Notes: generated from the letters alone by a model not told the origin. A stretch of 64,000 bases of DNA from Ciborinia camelliae (GCA_025890175.1 JANPYM010000007.1:2189517-2253516), one strand, 5' to 3'; counted from the first letter of the stretch, positions 34,683-46,059 are shown. Numbers and translations: made by a program.

Positions 34683-35334
34683 TCATTCCAACTTGTCAAG
34701 ATGCTCCAATCTCGTCAACACAACCTGTTTACTCGTCTCCTCAATTTCCCCTGCCAAAAATACTTCATCTAATATCGCATAAACCTATCATCATACCACA
34801 TCAGCTCCATTCCCCTTTCCATTTGGCCCCCCATCCCACCCCCTACATCTCCGCGCCCCGAACAAGGAGAAAGACGTACCTTATAAAAATTAAACACTAA
34901 ATCCAGCTCACACACATTTCCAAAAAAGCTATCCAGCACCTCGACGAAAAAATGTATAGCTTCTAGATAGGCCAACTCATTATCATTTGCATCGACACAT
35001 GCGCAGAAGAAGAGGCCTGCATAGCGACGGTAGACGATTTTATTATTGCGGAACTCGACGAAATTGGATTGGTATTTCTGGTCGCGAGGTGCTACAAGAC
35101 GATGAACCTGTGTGGGATGATTAGATGTTGGGGAATTGGATGCGGGAAAGGGGGAAGTACTTCGCCCTTAAGCTTGATCTTCTCTTCATCGTTGTAGGGA
35201 GCGTACCATTTCGCGAGTCGGGTTTTACCTCTGTAAATGATGCGCGGTTAGAGATGCGACTTTCGCAGGTGGATTTTGGGACGGGGGAGTATTGCTTACT
35301 GTCGGTTTTGTATTAGGATAAATGAAAGAACCAT
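34683..35334 (-). CDS. APS2: AP-2 adaptor complex, sigma (small) subunit
   Basis: Smallest subunit of the AP-2 clathrin adaptor, acting in endocytosis at the plasma membrane. The gene is split into four short exons on the minus strand: 35334-35300, 35230-35161, 35107-34880 and 34784-34683. All splice in phase, giving about 144 aa, as expected (about 142-147). Seen: [20 protein letters not shown] across the first junction; [79 protein letters not shown] across the last junction; and ending [16 protein letters not shown] and the CELDLVFNF block separate it from AP-1 sigma, which has a different central sequence. No single exon makes an open frame longer than about 76 codons, so the gene is easy to overlook. 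Confidence 0.95.
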
Positions 35335-35465
35335 TTTGCATTGGTTTTGGAAGGTTGAAAGGGAGATGGGTGTGAGTTGAGGTTATGGGGAGGTCTGAAT
35401 ATTACGGTGGCCGAGATATAGTGCAGCTTTCGTCGTCTGTACTGTGGTGCTCGGGACTTCAGAGC

Positions 35466-36727
35466 TCAAGAACTGATACATTCATACCACGATTTTTTAC
35501 AACGCTGGAATTTTATTATTTTTCCTTTACAGTGGTTTAAAAATAAGTACGCTATGTATGGGTCCTGTTGCTCTTGGATGATATAACTATACCCGCATCT
35601 TATCCTCTTAACCAAATTTCTCTTCTCACTCAAGAACAATTGGATTGGTCGAAGTACCAGCAGTTTGGTCAGGCGGGGAATCCGTCGAAACACTGCATCT
35701 TCCTGGCCGTTGCTAGTTTGGATACTATGCAGATGGTGCGATTGGGCAGGGGTGGCGATGGGTCCCTTTCTACTACTATTGAATTGGCTCTGTTGAGCCG
35801 CGTGATGCTGAGTCCTAACGACCGAGTATTCCTCTCCTCCACCGTTGATTGAAGCATTCCCCGAAACATCTAAAATATTGGTGGCAGCCACATTCTCTCC
35901 CCAAACGGCTTGATTCTGCTGAAACGCGTGATGCTGGGTAGATGTGGTATCCATTTGAACCCTCAAGGCCGAGTTTTCATCGCCCCGTTCGCTGTCGATA
36001 CCTTCGCCCCGGCCTGCGCCTTCAGAGGAAAAACTCTCCCTCTTCCTGATGACAGACATCTCTCGCCTTATTTTACCCAACCCAGGAATATCCCTCACTT
36101 TCAGATCAATCCCTTTCCAATCCGAAAATTGCAGGTAGCGCCCGCAAGCTTTCCATAGTTTCCACTTTCTCTCTGGTGATTTGCACATAGCTTCTACATG
36201 ACATAGATATGCGATGCATTCTATACCATATTTCTTCCGTTTCTCGCTACTGCCATTATAAATGGATTCAGTGTCTATTACGTCATCAAAACTTTCAAAG
36301 AATTCTTTCCCATGGTCCCGTAAAGTTTTGTCAAGCCTAGGGTCTGGCTTAAATTTCCGATCTTTCTCTTTCTATAATAGTTCTTTCCCAAGATATTGTT
36401 AATAGTCTCTGCTTGGGCAAATCTCTCTTGGTGAAGGACCATTTCGTATTCTTGTAAATATGACTTCAACTCTTCTCGGCAGAATATTGTTGAAAGCTCA
36501 TCGGGGTTTTCACTCATTCTTCTCAGAAAGGTATAACTGCAGTTATGCTCCAGAAAATAGCCAACCTTCACTTCTCTCTTAGCGCAATCCTGGGCGAAAT
36601 CTATTTTCTTCTTTTGCTGGCCCGACATTCTTAATTCTGGGTTGACGGGGACATTGAAAGTGGTGATTTCCTTGTCCGCATCGCAATCCTGCAATGGTTT
36701 TAACTTGTGACCTGTAAGCCCCTTCAC
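35466..36727 (-). CDS. Hypothetical protein, gene model uncertain
   Basis: Two coherent coding stretches lie on the minus strand. One runs 36371-35466 in a single frame (301 codons: KEFFESFDDV, KRKKYGIECIAYLCHVEAMC, KWKLWKACGRYLQF, KVRDIPGLGKIRREM, then a Gln/Ser/Asn-rich tail). The other, in another frame, runs from about 36727 to 36430 (LSTIFCREELKSYLQEYEMV). A TTATAG acceptor at 36372 would join them in phase 0, using a poor donor (GTCCTT) about 60 bp upstream. Further coding-like sequence (FYEQKLQNLIAQSREQRFGALINPIRTA) at about 37170-37050 suggests another 5' exon, but I could not place its borders or a start codon. No family is recognised. It may be a fast-evolving gene or partly degenerate. 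Confidence 0.45.
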
Positions 36728-37541
36728 TGTCTCCTTCTCATCGGCCGCCGCAATAGCAGAAAGGAATTACATCCTTCTCTGGACTTTTTTAATGGCCTTG
36801 AATATGTATATGTGATTGATATCAGCTTTCTTACTGCAAACTGTCTTCCGGGTTCCATTCATCTCAGGACTATTCTTCAGAATACTTTCAGCCTATATAT
36901 ATGATTCTTTTTACCATTACGTTTTATGACAGTAAGTGCGGGGTGGACTTTAAAGGCTCTTATCTCCTCTTCTATTCAGCAACAAAAATTATAGACGAGG
37001 AGGGGTGGGTATTTTCTCTAGGCTTTATTTCTTTCCCCCGGCTGGAGTCATTTGCGACTACATTCTCCAGGACACATTTCGCGGTCCTAATTGGATTTAT
37101 GAGTGCACCGAAACGCTGCTCCCGCGATTGCGCGATGAGGTTCTGTAGCTTTTGCTCGTAGAACACTTTTCGAGGACCTCGATCTTTGTCTGCTCTGTAT
37201 CTTCTGCTCGTGGCATCTCATTTTCCACAGTCGGTAAGTGGCTCCATATCTCCATCATGAGTAGTAATCTCTCTATCGCGCAGACCATCACATTCCCAAA
37301 TGCCCTCGTTGCCTATATATATATAGTTCTCAGGGTCCGTACGTACGTACGTTTCGCTCGCCGGATAACCCGCCCGGCTCAGATCATCCACGCGCAACCT
37401 CTGACTGACATCGCGCATCGTGCTCCTCTCCTCTGCTATACGTAGGTAGTTCGAGTTTCGCCCTATCGTATGTTGCCCTTGCTCTCGCTTTTAAGTTTTG
37501 ATTCCCCTCGATTTCCGATTTCCCACGGCCAATCGCTGCGC

Positions 37542-37598
37542 ATCTTCTTGATCTTCTTGATCTTCTTGATCTTCTTGATCTTCTTGATCTTCTTGATC
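37542..37598 (+). repeat. 9-bp tandem repeat, six units of ATCTTCTTG
   Basis: Six perfect consecutive copies of ATCTTCTTG followed by a partial unit, in non-coding sequence. Confidence 0.95.
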
Positions 37599-38206
37599 CT
37601 TTATCAGTACCACTCTACCTCATCTCATCACGTTGCATAAAATCAAACGCTGCAACATTCTATTCTCCGCACCCATCCATCCATCTCTTTCTTCGTCTAT
37701 CACTGATACTCGTCGGTATCTATTCTATATCGACTATCGACTATCGCGCTATCGCGCTCTCGTTTTCAATTGAAATATTGCCTGACATGTCATAACATAC
37801 CATAACATAGGTAATCTGCGCAACCTATTTCGAACCTCGAGCGCGACTTCGGAAAATCGGTCGCTTGAATGAATGAATCAATAAATCAATAAATCAATCA
37901 ATCAATCAATACGTTTAGTTCGTACCTCGCGAGTATAAAGTATAATTAATAGATAGATAATTAAGAGATATATTCCTATTCCTATCCCCATTCATTCCGT
38001 GATTCTTACTATAGTATCTCTCGTCTCTCTCTCTCTCGTGAATCTCTCGCGAATCTCTGATTCAGAGGATGGATACTTTTAATTTTTCAACGCAGACTTC
38101 ATTCATCATATCATCATCTTTATCATTATCATTATCATTATCATTATCAAGCATCCTATGAACCTTCTCTAACCTTCTCTTTTAATTGATAGATAGATAG
38201 ATAGAT

Positions 38207-38322
38207 ATAGGTATAGGAGGATAGATATAGGAGGATAGATATAGGAGGATAGATATAGGAGGATAGATATAGGAGGATAGGTATAGGAGGATAGATATAG
38301 GAGGATAGATATAGGAGGATAG
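38207..38322 (+). repeat. 14-bp tandem repeat, about eight units of ATAGATATAGGAGG
   Basis: Near-perfect units follow a (GATA)n tract; one unit varies (ATAGGTATAGGAGG). Confidence 0.93.
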
Positions 38323-38430
38323 AATGAAGTGAAAGAAGTGAATGAATGATGAATTAATGATAAACCCTTTGAAACTCTACTCTCACCTCTCCCATCCCCT
38401 CCTCTCCTCTACTCTCTACTCTCACCTCTC

Positions 38431-38508
38431 CCATCCCCTCCCATCCCCTCCCATCCCCTCCCATCCCCTCCCATCCCCTCCCATCCCCTCCCATCCCCTC
38501 CCATCCCC
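38431..38508 (+). repeat. 10-bp tandem repeat, seven perfect units of CCATCCCCTC
   Basis: Seven perfect units plus a partial eighth, strongly strand-asymmetric in C. It is followed by (CCAT)n tracts up to about 38590 and an (AC)n-rich tract at about 38650-38690. Confidence 0.95.
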
Positions 38509-39216
38509 ATATCCCACCCCCTCTCCTCTCCTCTCCTCTCAACCCATCCCTATATCCATCCATCTATCCATCCATCCATCCATCTATCCATCGCATCACA
38601 TTATATCGCACCACATCACAGCACATCACATACAAAAACAAGCCCACGAGCACAAACACACACAAACACACACACATACACACATATACACAACCCCCCA
38701 ATATTAAAGATTTGTTTAATAAATTTTTTCCGTTTTTTATAAAAAGCAAGTACTATAATGCCCTATGTTCGTAACAAACAACGCAACGCTCCATATAAGA
38801 TATCATCAATAACACCATAACTTCATTGCTTCTCACACCCCCCCTCCATCCCACTCCATCCCAACCATTAGAAAGACATCAACTTTGGGAAAGAATTGCC
38901 AGCAAACGGTCAGAACTAATGAAAGTCCCGCAACTTTAATAAAAAAAGACAAGAGAAAAAGCTTCACACATAACGAACGGATTTGCTCGTGAGTTTCGCG
39001 CTAAATCCCATAGTTCCTTCCTTCACCGGACCTCATAACATGGTAATCATCCATATGCATATCAATCTGCTTCATCTTCATTAACCCCTTGTGTTCATTC
39101 AGCCAACCTCGGGATATAACTTTCGGTGTTTTTTGTATCTGGACCTTTCAATCAGAAATAGATTGACCTCTCTTCACCAGAGTTATCCAGGCCCACCTTC
39201 CGCCATGTCGTTACAC

Positions 39217-40497
39217 TTATGCAGCAATGAGTGGCTCCTCCTCAGTAGCAGTTTCGGTCTTGAATTCCTCCTTTGGTGCTGCTGGGAAATCCTCTTCCTT
39301 AATACCATTGGTCTTTGTTGGGGAGGTAACTCTGCTAGCCTCTGGGGATCCGGAGCGACTTCTGGCACTTCCGATCATCTCTTGTGCCTTGTGAGCATAC
39401 TCTCCAGCATATTGCTTTGTCGTCTCGGCAACTTGAGCGGCGTGTTGACTGGCGAGCTGCTTAACTTGTTCAGTTTGTCGGTTGACAACGTTGGAAGCAT
39501 TAGCAAGGTGATGGTTGATAAACTCCTTGTTGGTCTTGTAGATGAGTGGCGAAATGAAGAGAACTGAGGTGGCGATGAGAGAGAGACCCCAGAATGGAAT
39601 AAGCTTGATCAAGTAGTAAGAAACGAAAGCTCCGAGGAAAGCCTATTTAGGTCAGCACTTGATATTTTGTGGTTAGGAATTTGGGTTATCTTACGGCGAG
39701 CGAGGCAAATACATTCTCAGCGAAGAGAATGCGTTGAGACTCAATGACGAAGAAGTTGATGAGCTCGTGAACATCACCGAGTAAGCTGTCAAGAGTCTCT
39801 TTTGAGATGGTGTAGTATTTCTTAGGTCTGAATTGAGATGTAAGACCATGAGAGAAAACCATCTTTCCGAGACCCTCTGCGAGAACCGTCACAAACAAAG
39901 CCATATATGTGACCTTGAATGAATATCGGAGGATATCAAGATATCTGGCGGCGAAAATGAATGCAACGGTTGAGAGGTATGCAATTCCGGAGGCACGAGG
40001 ATTGTCCCATGATAACAAGCTCGAGAAGAATGAATGGTAATGTGTAAGTTGTTGGCCCGTAGCTGCTGGGGTGGTAGGAGTAGTGCGGGAGTTTGCGAGG
40101 TTGGAAAATTCGGCCTGGGTCTTTGCGTGTTGTTCTCGTACATTATCTGCCACTGGGCCTATGGAGTTATGATCAGTATTGTAGCTGTGAACATATCTGA
40201 TAAGAATCCATCGTACCATTTACGACACTCTGAGTCAAAGGATGGTTTCCAACTGCGTTGGCAGCTGCGGATGCATCTGAATTGATTGATTAGTTTATTT
40301 CCTGAATGATATTATTGTGCGAAAAGTGTGTACTATTTCATGCCCAGGTTAGCCATGCATCCTCTGATGGATTTCGTTGATAGGGATAGATAGGGAGAGC
40401 TTACCTCACTGTCATAAACAGCGTTCTTTGCGTTCTCCATTGTGCTGGTCGTCCCCTCAGTAGAAGTAGTACTGACGTTTGAAGGAAAATCTGACAT
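39217..40497 (-). CDS. Reticulon-family ER-shaping protein
   Basis: Integral membrane protein of the cortical ER that bends tubules. Exons on the minus strand are 40497-40410, 40276-40217, 40158-39695 and 39642-39217, giving about 345 aa. The first donor is GTGAGG, inside GACAGTGAGG, which gives the only in-phase join. Seen: a polar Ser/Thr-rich N-terminus; then the reticulon domain beginning SLLSWDNPRASGIAYLS, with two long hydrophobic hairpins (VAFIFAARYLDIL ... TYMALFVTVLAEGLG, and FASLAAFLGAFVSYYLIKLI ... LSLIATSVLFISPLIY); the linker YYTISKETLDSLLGDVHELINFF; then KTNKEFINHH and an amphipathic helical tail rich in Ala/Gln (TEQVKQLASQHAAQVAETTK), ending acidic. Two TACCTAGGTA palindromes lie within 540 bp upstream of the start. 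Confidence 0.93.
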
Positions 40498-40631
40498 AAT
40501 AAGAGTCAAAATTGATGGTTGTGTATCGAAGAAGGGAAATAGTCGAGGAAGGTTTTGATGATAAGCTTTGCTTTGTGATGTAGGTTACCTGAGATTGTGG
40601 ATTCAGTTGATGCGATGTTGTTGTGTATAGG

Positions 40632-40641
40632 TACCTAGGTA
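40632..40641. promoter_or_regulatory. TACCTAGGTA palindrome upstream of the reticulon gene
   Basis: This perfect 10-bp palindrome lies 135 bp upstream of the reticulon start codon. Other perfect copies are at 5354-5363, 41034-41043 and 41978-41987. Whether it is a binding site is not known. Confidence 0.4.
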
Positions 40642-41378
40642 GGGAGGGAGGTAGGAAGGTATGTATTCTTCTTTGATGTTGTAATGGTAATCGTTTTGTT
40701 TTTTTTGTTTAAAAGAAAGCGAAATAGTCTTTCACAAGAAATCGAGTCGTTTGGGTTGGTTTTGAGTCAAAATTGAATTGTGATATGACGAAAGTTGATC
40801 TTTTTCTTTTCTTGCTATGAAAAGTTACAGTACGGTAGGTAAGGTAGGTAGGTATAGGGAAGTTAGGTTTAGGTCGGGTTGTCTTGTAGTGGGAGTAAAG
40901 TGGGGACGTGATTAATGTACTATGGATGGTCGCACTTGCACAGACCAGACCAGATAGATCATGGATATCAGACCAAAGGCAGAGAGGCATTTTGAATGTA
41001 TGGATGGGTATGTGTATGGGTATGGATGGAATCTACCTAGGTAAGTTTTACAGTCCATCAGTCCATCCATCCATAGATATGATATTAACCAATCAGGTTT
41101 AGTGTCTCATGAAAAGCACGCGAGCAGTCCTGTTCTTGCCCTGGATTGCTACCTTGGTGGGTTGGTAGGTGCTTTCCAATATTTCACTATGGGGCACGTC
41201 ATATCATATCATCCCTAGGCTGGTCGGGACCTAGTAGTAATAAAGACTAGACGCCACACCAATTAGAAAAAAATGTTGATACGGAATCCCAGCTCAATTG
41301 ATTTATTTATCCTTGTAATAAACTTCCTTCCTTCTTAGGTATCCACTCGCTATTATTCCAAGGTTCTCTCTCTTGTTA

Positions 41379-41730
41379 CAGCAAAACCTCTCTATAAGGA
41401 TGTTTTTTTTAGCGCCAAATATAAGGATATAGAGAGGTATCCTTTTATAGAGTTCCGGCTAATCCCGGTGGGGTAGCATTTTGGCCCAAATATATACCGA
41501 CCAATTCCGATCGGGCATAAATTCAGTATAATTTTTATAAATATTCTTATATAGAGGGTTATAATAGGCTAGATTTCAATTTTGGGACCCTCAACTACGA
41601 AGGATAATCCTTATAGAGGGGATATAAGGATATAGGCATTTTCTACACCTAAAATTCAACGGGACCCAAAATTTAATCCTAATAGAGAGGTTATCCTTAT
41701 ATAGAGGATCCTTATAAAGAGGTTTTGCTG
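41379..41730. mobile_element. MITE, Tc1/mariner-type (TA target duplication)
   Basis: The left end starts CAGCAAAACCTCTCTATAAG. The right end read on the opposite strand starts CAGCAAAACCTCTTTATAAG. The arms match at 22 of 23 positions. The dinucleotide TA flanks both sides (41377-41378 and 41731-41732), the target-site duplication of Tc1/mariner elements. The interior is AT-rich, contains further sub-terminal copies of CTATAAGGAT-like words in both orientations and has no transposase frame. Total length is 352 bp. Ends of the CAG...AACCTCTCTATAA type are typical of pogo-like elements, to my knowledge. Confidence 0.85.
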
Positions 41731-44134
41731 TACTGTATCTCTCATCCAATTATAATCATCAATTAATCGTACATATTTCATCATTTATTATATCTTCATC
41801 TTCATAATGCATCTATCTTTCTCTCTTACTCTTTTACTCCTATATGTGGCTATACTATATACCAGTTATTACGAAAATCGTGCTCTCTTCTGTTCTTTTC
41901 TTCTCATTTTTCATTTTTCACTTTTTACTTTTCACTGTTAGAAAACTTAATATCAATCTGCCCTATGCCCTTCTGCCTACCTAGGTAGTATTTACGGATA
42001 CCTATCATGCAGAGCGTTGCCAATTGCCTGTCCTATCCAGTCGCTTACTTGCGTGTTTCTGAATTCCCCTTTGCTTCTTTTTCTTCTTTTGCATGTGATT
42101 TTATTCTTATCGGGCGCCTGATGAAAGTTCCAGAATCCACATCGGTTTGCCCTTCCACCAATACCTGCTGATGAAGGGGAAGATATAAAAAGGACAACAT
42201 GACTTCCATCAAATATTGACTCATACATCATCTACAAACTACCGTGCAGTACAAACTTTTCCATTTTTAATGTTGGTTATCTGTCCTGTATGAAGATTTC
42301 AAACTTGGAGAAGTAACCGCCACCCGTCGCCACTGGGATTGAATCCAAGGCCAGAACGGCATGACATGGGAATGAGGTGGGGATGTTCTAGCAGCCTACA
42401 GGTATCGAAGCACACTGCACAGTGCCGCGTGCGTTACATCTTATTTGGTCTCCACCATGACCAAAGACGGTATTTGGTTCCCGTCTTTTGGAATTAGAAT
42501 TTTTCAACTTCTTGTCTTCTCTGAATTGACGCGGCCTAATTTGAACTTTGAAGGCATTCCCGTCTTAAGTTTCCATGATTCACCGATGATGTACGGAAGA
42601 CGCAGGGTCGGGTGTTGGCTGTCAAGCATATCCCTATCAATGTCCCGCGAACCCTCTTTCTTGAACCATTATGAAAGTACCGTATTCGAAATCGATGGAC
42701 TTGTCTTGGCCGATGATATTAAAACTTACTCAAAAACTGAGCATTTTTTGAAGGCTATCGTCCTAAGTAAGACATAACAGTGTGAGATCTCATTCATCAA
42801 GGTAAATCCTTTACTTGGGGTGATTTTACACTATGTTGCTCAAGACCCAATATTGATTTGAGGGGGCTCAAGATTTTTAATTGCCAAGGAACAGCCGTCT
42901 GCTTTATCGAGGAACAAACTGTTCGCCAAGTAGATTGTTGCTTCAAGTGATTCCAACATTCTATTGTTCAATACTCGAAATGCACAATGGGCAACAAGAA
43001 GGCAACGATCAATTTTATTGAAGAAATAACTTCCTCTTATATTCTAAAATACAAACAACCAAAGAAAAGACCGACAAAACTACCTACTCATATCCTCACA
43101 TCCCCAAATCCTCAATCACGACATAGTACTAGGATTCATAACATGAATACACAACTCACTCCGTACTCACCCCCACCATCTCCACCACCACCTTATGCCA
43201 ATCCCCATCCCCATTCCCATAAACCCACTCCCCCAGACTCACCAGTGCCAGTGCCAGTGCCTCCGGTGTAAAATTCGCACAAAACGAATTCAGTGTTTCC
43301 CATACCCATATATCAAATGATCTCTGCTCATCCAGCTCCTCAACATCCCAACCCCAAATTTCCTCATAGCCCAAATTTCTCATAGCCAATGTCCACATAA
43401 TACCAAGTCCACTCATCTCATACACTGCAACATTCTGCCCACGATCTCTGTAAGATCTTCTACGTTCGCTTGCCTCGTCTCTCTCTCGCACTTAATTCAT
43501 AACCCAACTGTCGGATGTGTATGTACTAGCTACTAAAAGGTTTTGTGGGTGGTGGCATTTTAAGAAATATTTAATATGATGTAATATAAACAAATTATTA
43601 CTACATACTAAATGCATCATTTAAGAAAACAAAGGCGAAATGGAGATCCTTCATGCACTTCTTTTTATGGTGAGATGAGATGAGTATGAGATAAGTTTGA
43701 AATGGGTCGTGCTTGGGAAGATGGTGGTGCGGGGGGATGTGGATGTGCAGGTGCATGTATAGGTATAGACGGAGGTGGAGGTAATATTGGATTGGATGGG
43801 AGGGGATTGGAGTGGAGTGGGAGTGTGAAGTTGAAATGGGATGATATGGGAAATGGGATGAGGATTGGGGGGGAGTGTAGTGGGAAAGAGGTGTCGATTA
43901 TATTTTAGACAGGCATGTACATTTGTATCACTTTTAACTCATTGTGCAATACGCTTCAAGTTTTCATTTTGAACATGAACATGTGAACAGATAGAGAATT
44001 TCGATTATATTTTAAACCTGGTTATAGCTATCCAAAAAAAAATCCGGAAACCGATACTCCAAAACCCTCACCTCAAACTTCTAACCACAACGTCACTCAA
44101 GCTGCCCCACCCCTTCCTCCCCACCAATCCCCCC

Positions 44135-45295
44135 TCAAGCAACGGTCTCAAGCAAAGGTCTCAACGCCTCCGCCGTCTCAATCGCACTTTCGGGAAGACT
44201 TCTATACCTAAACCGCATTTCCCTCTCCGCCTTCTCTCCACTCACACTCGGTTTCCCCGGTGCCCACCCCACGCTCTCTACTTTCCCCGTCTCCTTATCA
44301 TATCCAACGTACCCCTCTCCGGGAGTTCCCCGCGGTATATTCATCTCCAGCGGATCCCCCCTGGAAATAAAATACGCTCTCCAAATATCGGCGTAGGCCT
44401 GCGCGGGAGCAAATCCGGCACAGGCGATGTAGCGTTGGCCGTTTGATTGTTCGGGATGCTCGTACGCCCAGGTGTGCATATATGCGACATCGCGCACGTC
44501 GACGAAACTTCCCGTGCCGATGCTGGGGGGGATGGCGCCCATGGCTCCGGAGAGGAGATGGTAGAGCGGTCGCAGCGTTTCGTTTAATGTGGATCCGGTG
44601 GCGGGGAGGAGGACCGGCGGCCCGGTCACGACGCCCGGGTTGATGGTCGTGATCGCAAATGGTGGATTGTGCTCATCGCGGAACTTCCACACGGCGCGAT
44701 CGGCGGCCGTTTTGGAAGCGCCGTATAGCATTGCTGCGGGGGTTTGTCGATGTTCTTTGAGATCGAGTTGGGCTTGGGTGAGAGACTCGGATGCGAAGTC
44801 GGATTCGGTGAAGATGTGGGAATCGGTGCGGGGATCTACGATGGCGATGAGGGAGGAGGTTATTACGACGGTTTCGAGCTGGGGACCGGATTTTAGGGCC
44901 GAGGAGAGGAGGGTGTTGGTGCCGGATACGGCCGGAATTACCATTTGGGAGTAGATTTTGATGCTGAGATCGATGGGAGAGGCGGTATGGAAGATCCCGT
45001 TGACGCCTGGGGGGAATGTTAGTTTGATTGTTTTATTTTGGGGAAGGATAGACGAGCCTTTGACAGCTTCATCAAAAGCACCAGGGATCGTCATATCAGG
45101 GACCTCATAAATCTCCACTCGTTCGACATAAGGTGCATAAGGACCTTGGAGAAGTGGTTCGGTGCTAGAGAGCCGACGAGTGGTTCCTCGAATGGAATAG
45201 CCGATTTTGAGGAGATGCAAACCTAGAACACTGGCTATGTAACCATTGATACCGGTTATGAGAACGATGCGGTTGTTCGGGGATGAAATTGCCAT
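44135..45295 (-). CDS. Extended short-chain dehydrogenase (dihydroflavonol reductase/3-beta-HSD-like)
   Basis: NAD(P)-dependent oxidoreductase with a Rossmann fold, probably reducing a ketone or aldehyde; substrate unknown. Seen: ITGINGYIASVLGLHLLKIG (nucleotide-binding TGxxGxxA-type loop, residues 13-32); FHTASP; VITSSLIAI; the catalytic YGASK (Tyr174, Lys178 after splicing); ITTINPGVVTGPP; and FVDVRDVAYMHTWA. The uninterrupted frame codes for 386 aa, but it contains a 17-codon insert between VKG and VNGIFHTASP with all marks of an intron (CTAAC branch, pyrimidine tract, CAG end). Removing 45057-45007 leaves 369 aa and the family-typical VKGVNGIFHTAS, but requires a GC donor (G|GCTCGT). The gene is divergent from the IF3-like gene, with 764 bp between the start codons. 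Confidence 0.88.
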   Translation of the reverse strand: MAISSPNNRIVLITGINGYIASVLGLHLLKIGYSIRGTTRRLSSTEPLLQGPYAPYVERVEIYEVPDMTIPGAFDEAVKGSSILPQNKTIKLTFPPGVNGIFHTASPIDLSIKIYSQMVIPAVSGTNTLLSSALKSGPQLETVVITSSLIAIVDPRTDSHIFTESDFASESLTQAQLDLKEHRQTPAAMLYGASKTAADRAVWKFRDEHNPPFAITTINPGVVTGPPVLLPATGSTLNETLRPLYHLLSGAMGAIPPSIGTGSFVDVRDVAYMHTWAYEHPEQSNGQRYIACAGFAPAQAYADIWRAYFISRGDPLEMNIPRGTPGEGYVGYDKETGKVESVGWAPGKPSVSGEKAEREMRFRYRSLPESAIETAEALRPLLETVA

Positions 45296-46059
45296 TTTTG
45301 GGACAGGAAGAGGGTATAATTAACGTCAATTGTATGGATGTTTGAGCTATGTGATCAAAGAGAAGAAAACTATTTCTTTTTTTACAACTAGGTATCTCTA
45401 TGCATCGATAGTATTGAATTGAAACTTCAACACAAAAGAACGTTTTCTCCATGGCGAATCCACTTGACATATATATACTCTTTCCCCCTCTTCTAGCTAT
45501 ATCAAGCACTAGGTAAGAGACGATGAAACCAGCTACATTACTAATAACTCAAAGAATGAAGATTACCTAGTATCCCTCCCTCCCTACCTACTGGTGCTTT
45601 ACGGACGTATATATCCTCAAGCTTAGAAATCTTTTGTGATTTGGAATTGTTAGGACCTCGGAATAAATGTCCATAACCACTCGTGCACTTGGGGAATTAT
45701 GTTATGTTTTATGTTTTATACTCGTGATCAGTAATCGAAGGAGGAAAGGGGGTCGATTTAACCGCGGATGATTTTGATTACCTTCCAAGAGAGACGGTTT
45801 GGCTGACTCATAAAATGTCTTGGAAATTTTCGACCGCCTTTTCGGCAGAACCTTTTTTTTTTTTGCATTCAAAAATTCCAATTCAGATATGCAACAAAAC
45901 GAAATGATGGTGGAAAGGCACGTGAGCGGTCAGAAAATACGCTTCCTGTCAGCCTATCATCCCTCACCGCCTTTATTATTCCGGCCATTTGAAATAACTC
46001 TATAACAGCTGGAGCTTTAAATTCTTTGGAGGTGAGATACCACAATCCACCTCACGGCC
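45296..46059. promoter_or_regulatory. Divergent promoter region of the SDR and IF3-like genes
   Basis: It contains TATATATAC near 45470 on the SDR side and a T-run near 45850. No gene is supported; the frame 45820-46005 is not convincing. Confidence 0.4.

Larger units (their letters stand above)
37300..39216. other. Repeat-rich intergenic block
   Basis: Apart from the simple-sequence arrays listed separately, nothing coding is recognised. Long apparent frames in 38342-38707 are products of the repeats. Confidence 0.5.
40498..44134. other. Long intergenic region with a MITE
   Basis: This holds the reticulon promoter with TACCTAGGTA palindromes (40632, 41034), the 352-bp MITE (41379-41730) and low-complexity tracts. 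The frames at 42445-42777 (plus) and 43156-43491 (minus, with an internal ATG at 43416) are the only ones with some coding-like composition. Neither resembles a known family, and I do not call them genes. Part of 43150-43260 is Pro/His-biased repeat. Confidence 0.4.

Noticed and set aside
37542..38508. Regular repeats considered as a CRISPR-like array
   Set aside because: Units are directly adjacent without unique spacers and the genome is eukaryotic; these are ordinary tandem repeats.
38342..38707. 121-codon frame rich in Ser/His/Pro
   Set aside because: It is created by the CCATCCCCTC and related tandem repeats; there is no start context and no family likeness.
42987..43271. Pro/His-rich plus-strand frame
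   Set aside because: The low-complexity C-terminal half comes from CCCCAT-like repeats. The overlapping minus frame is no better supported.
44443..44954. Plus-strand frames opposite the SDR gene
   Set aside because: They are antisense to a gene with intact catalytic motifs and show no motifs of their own.
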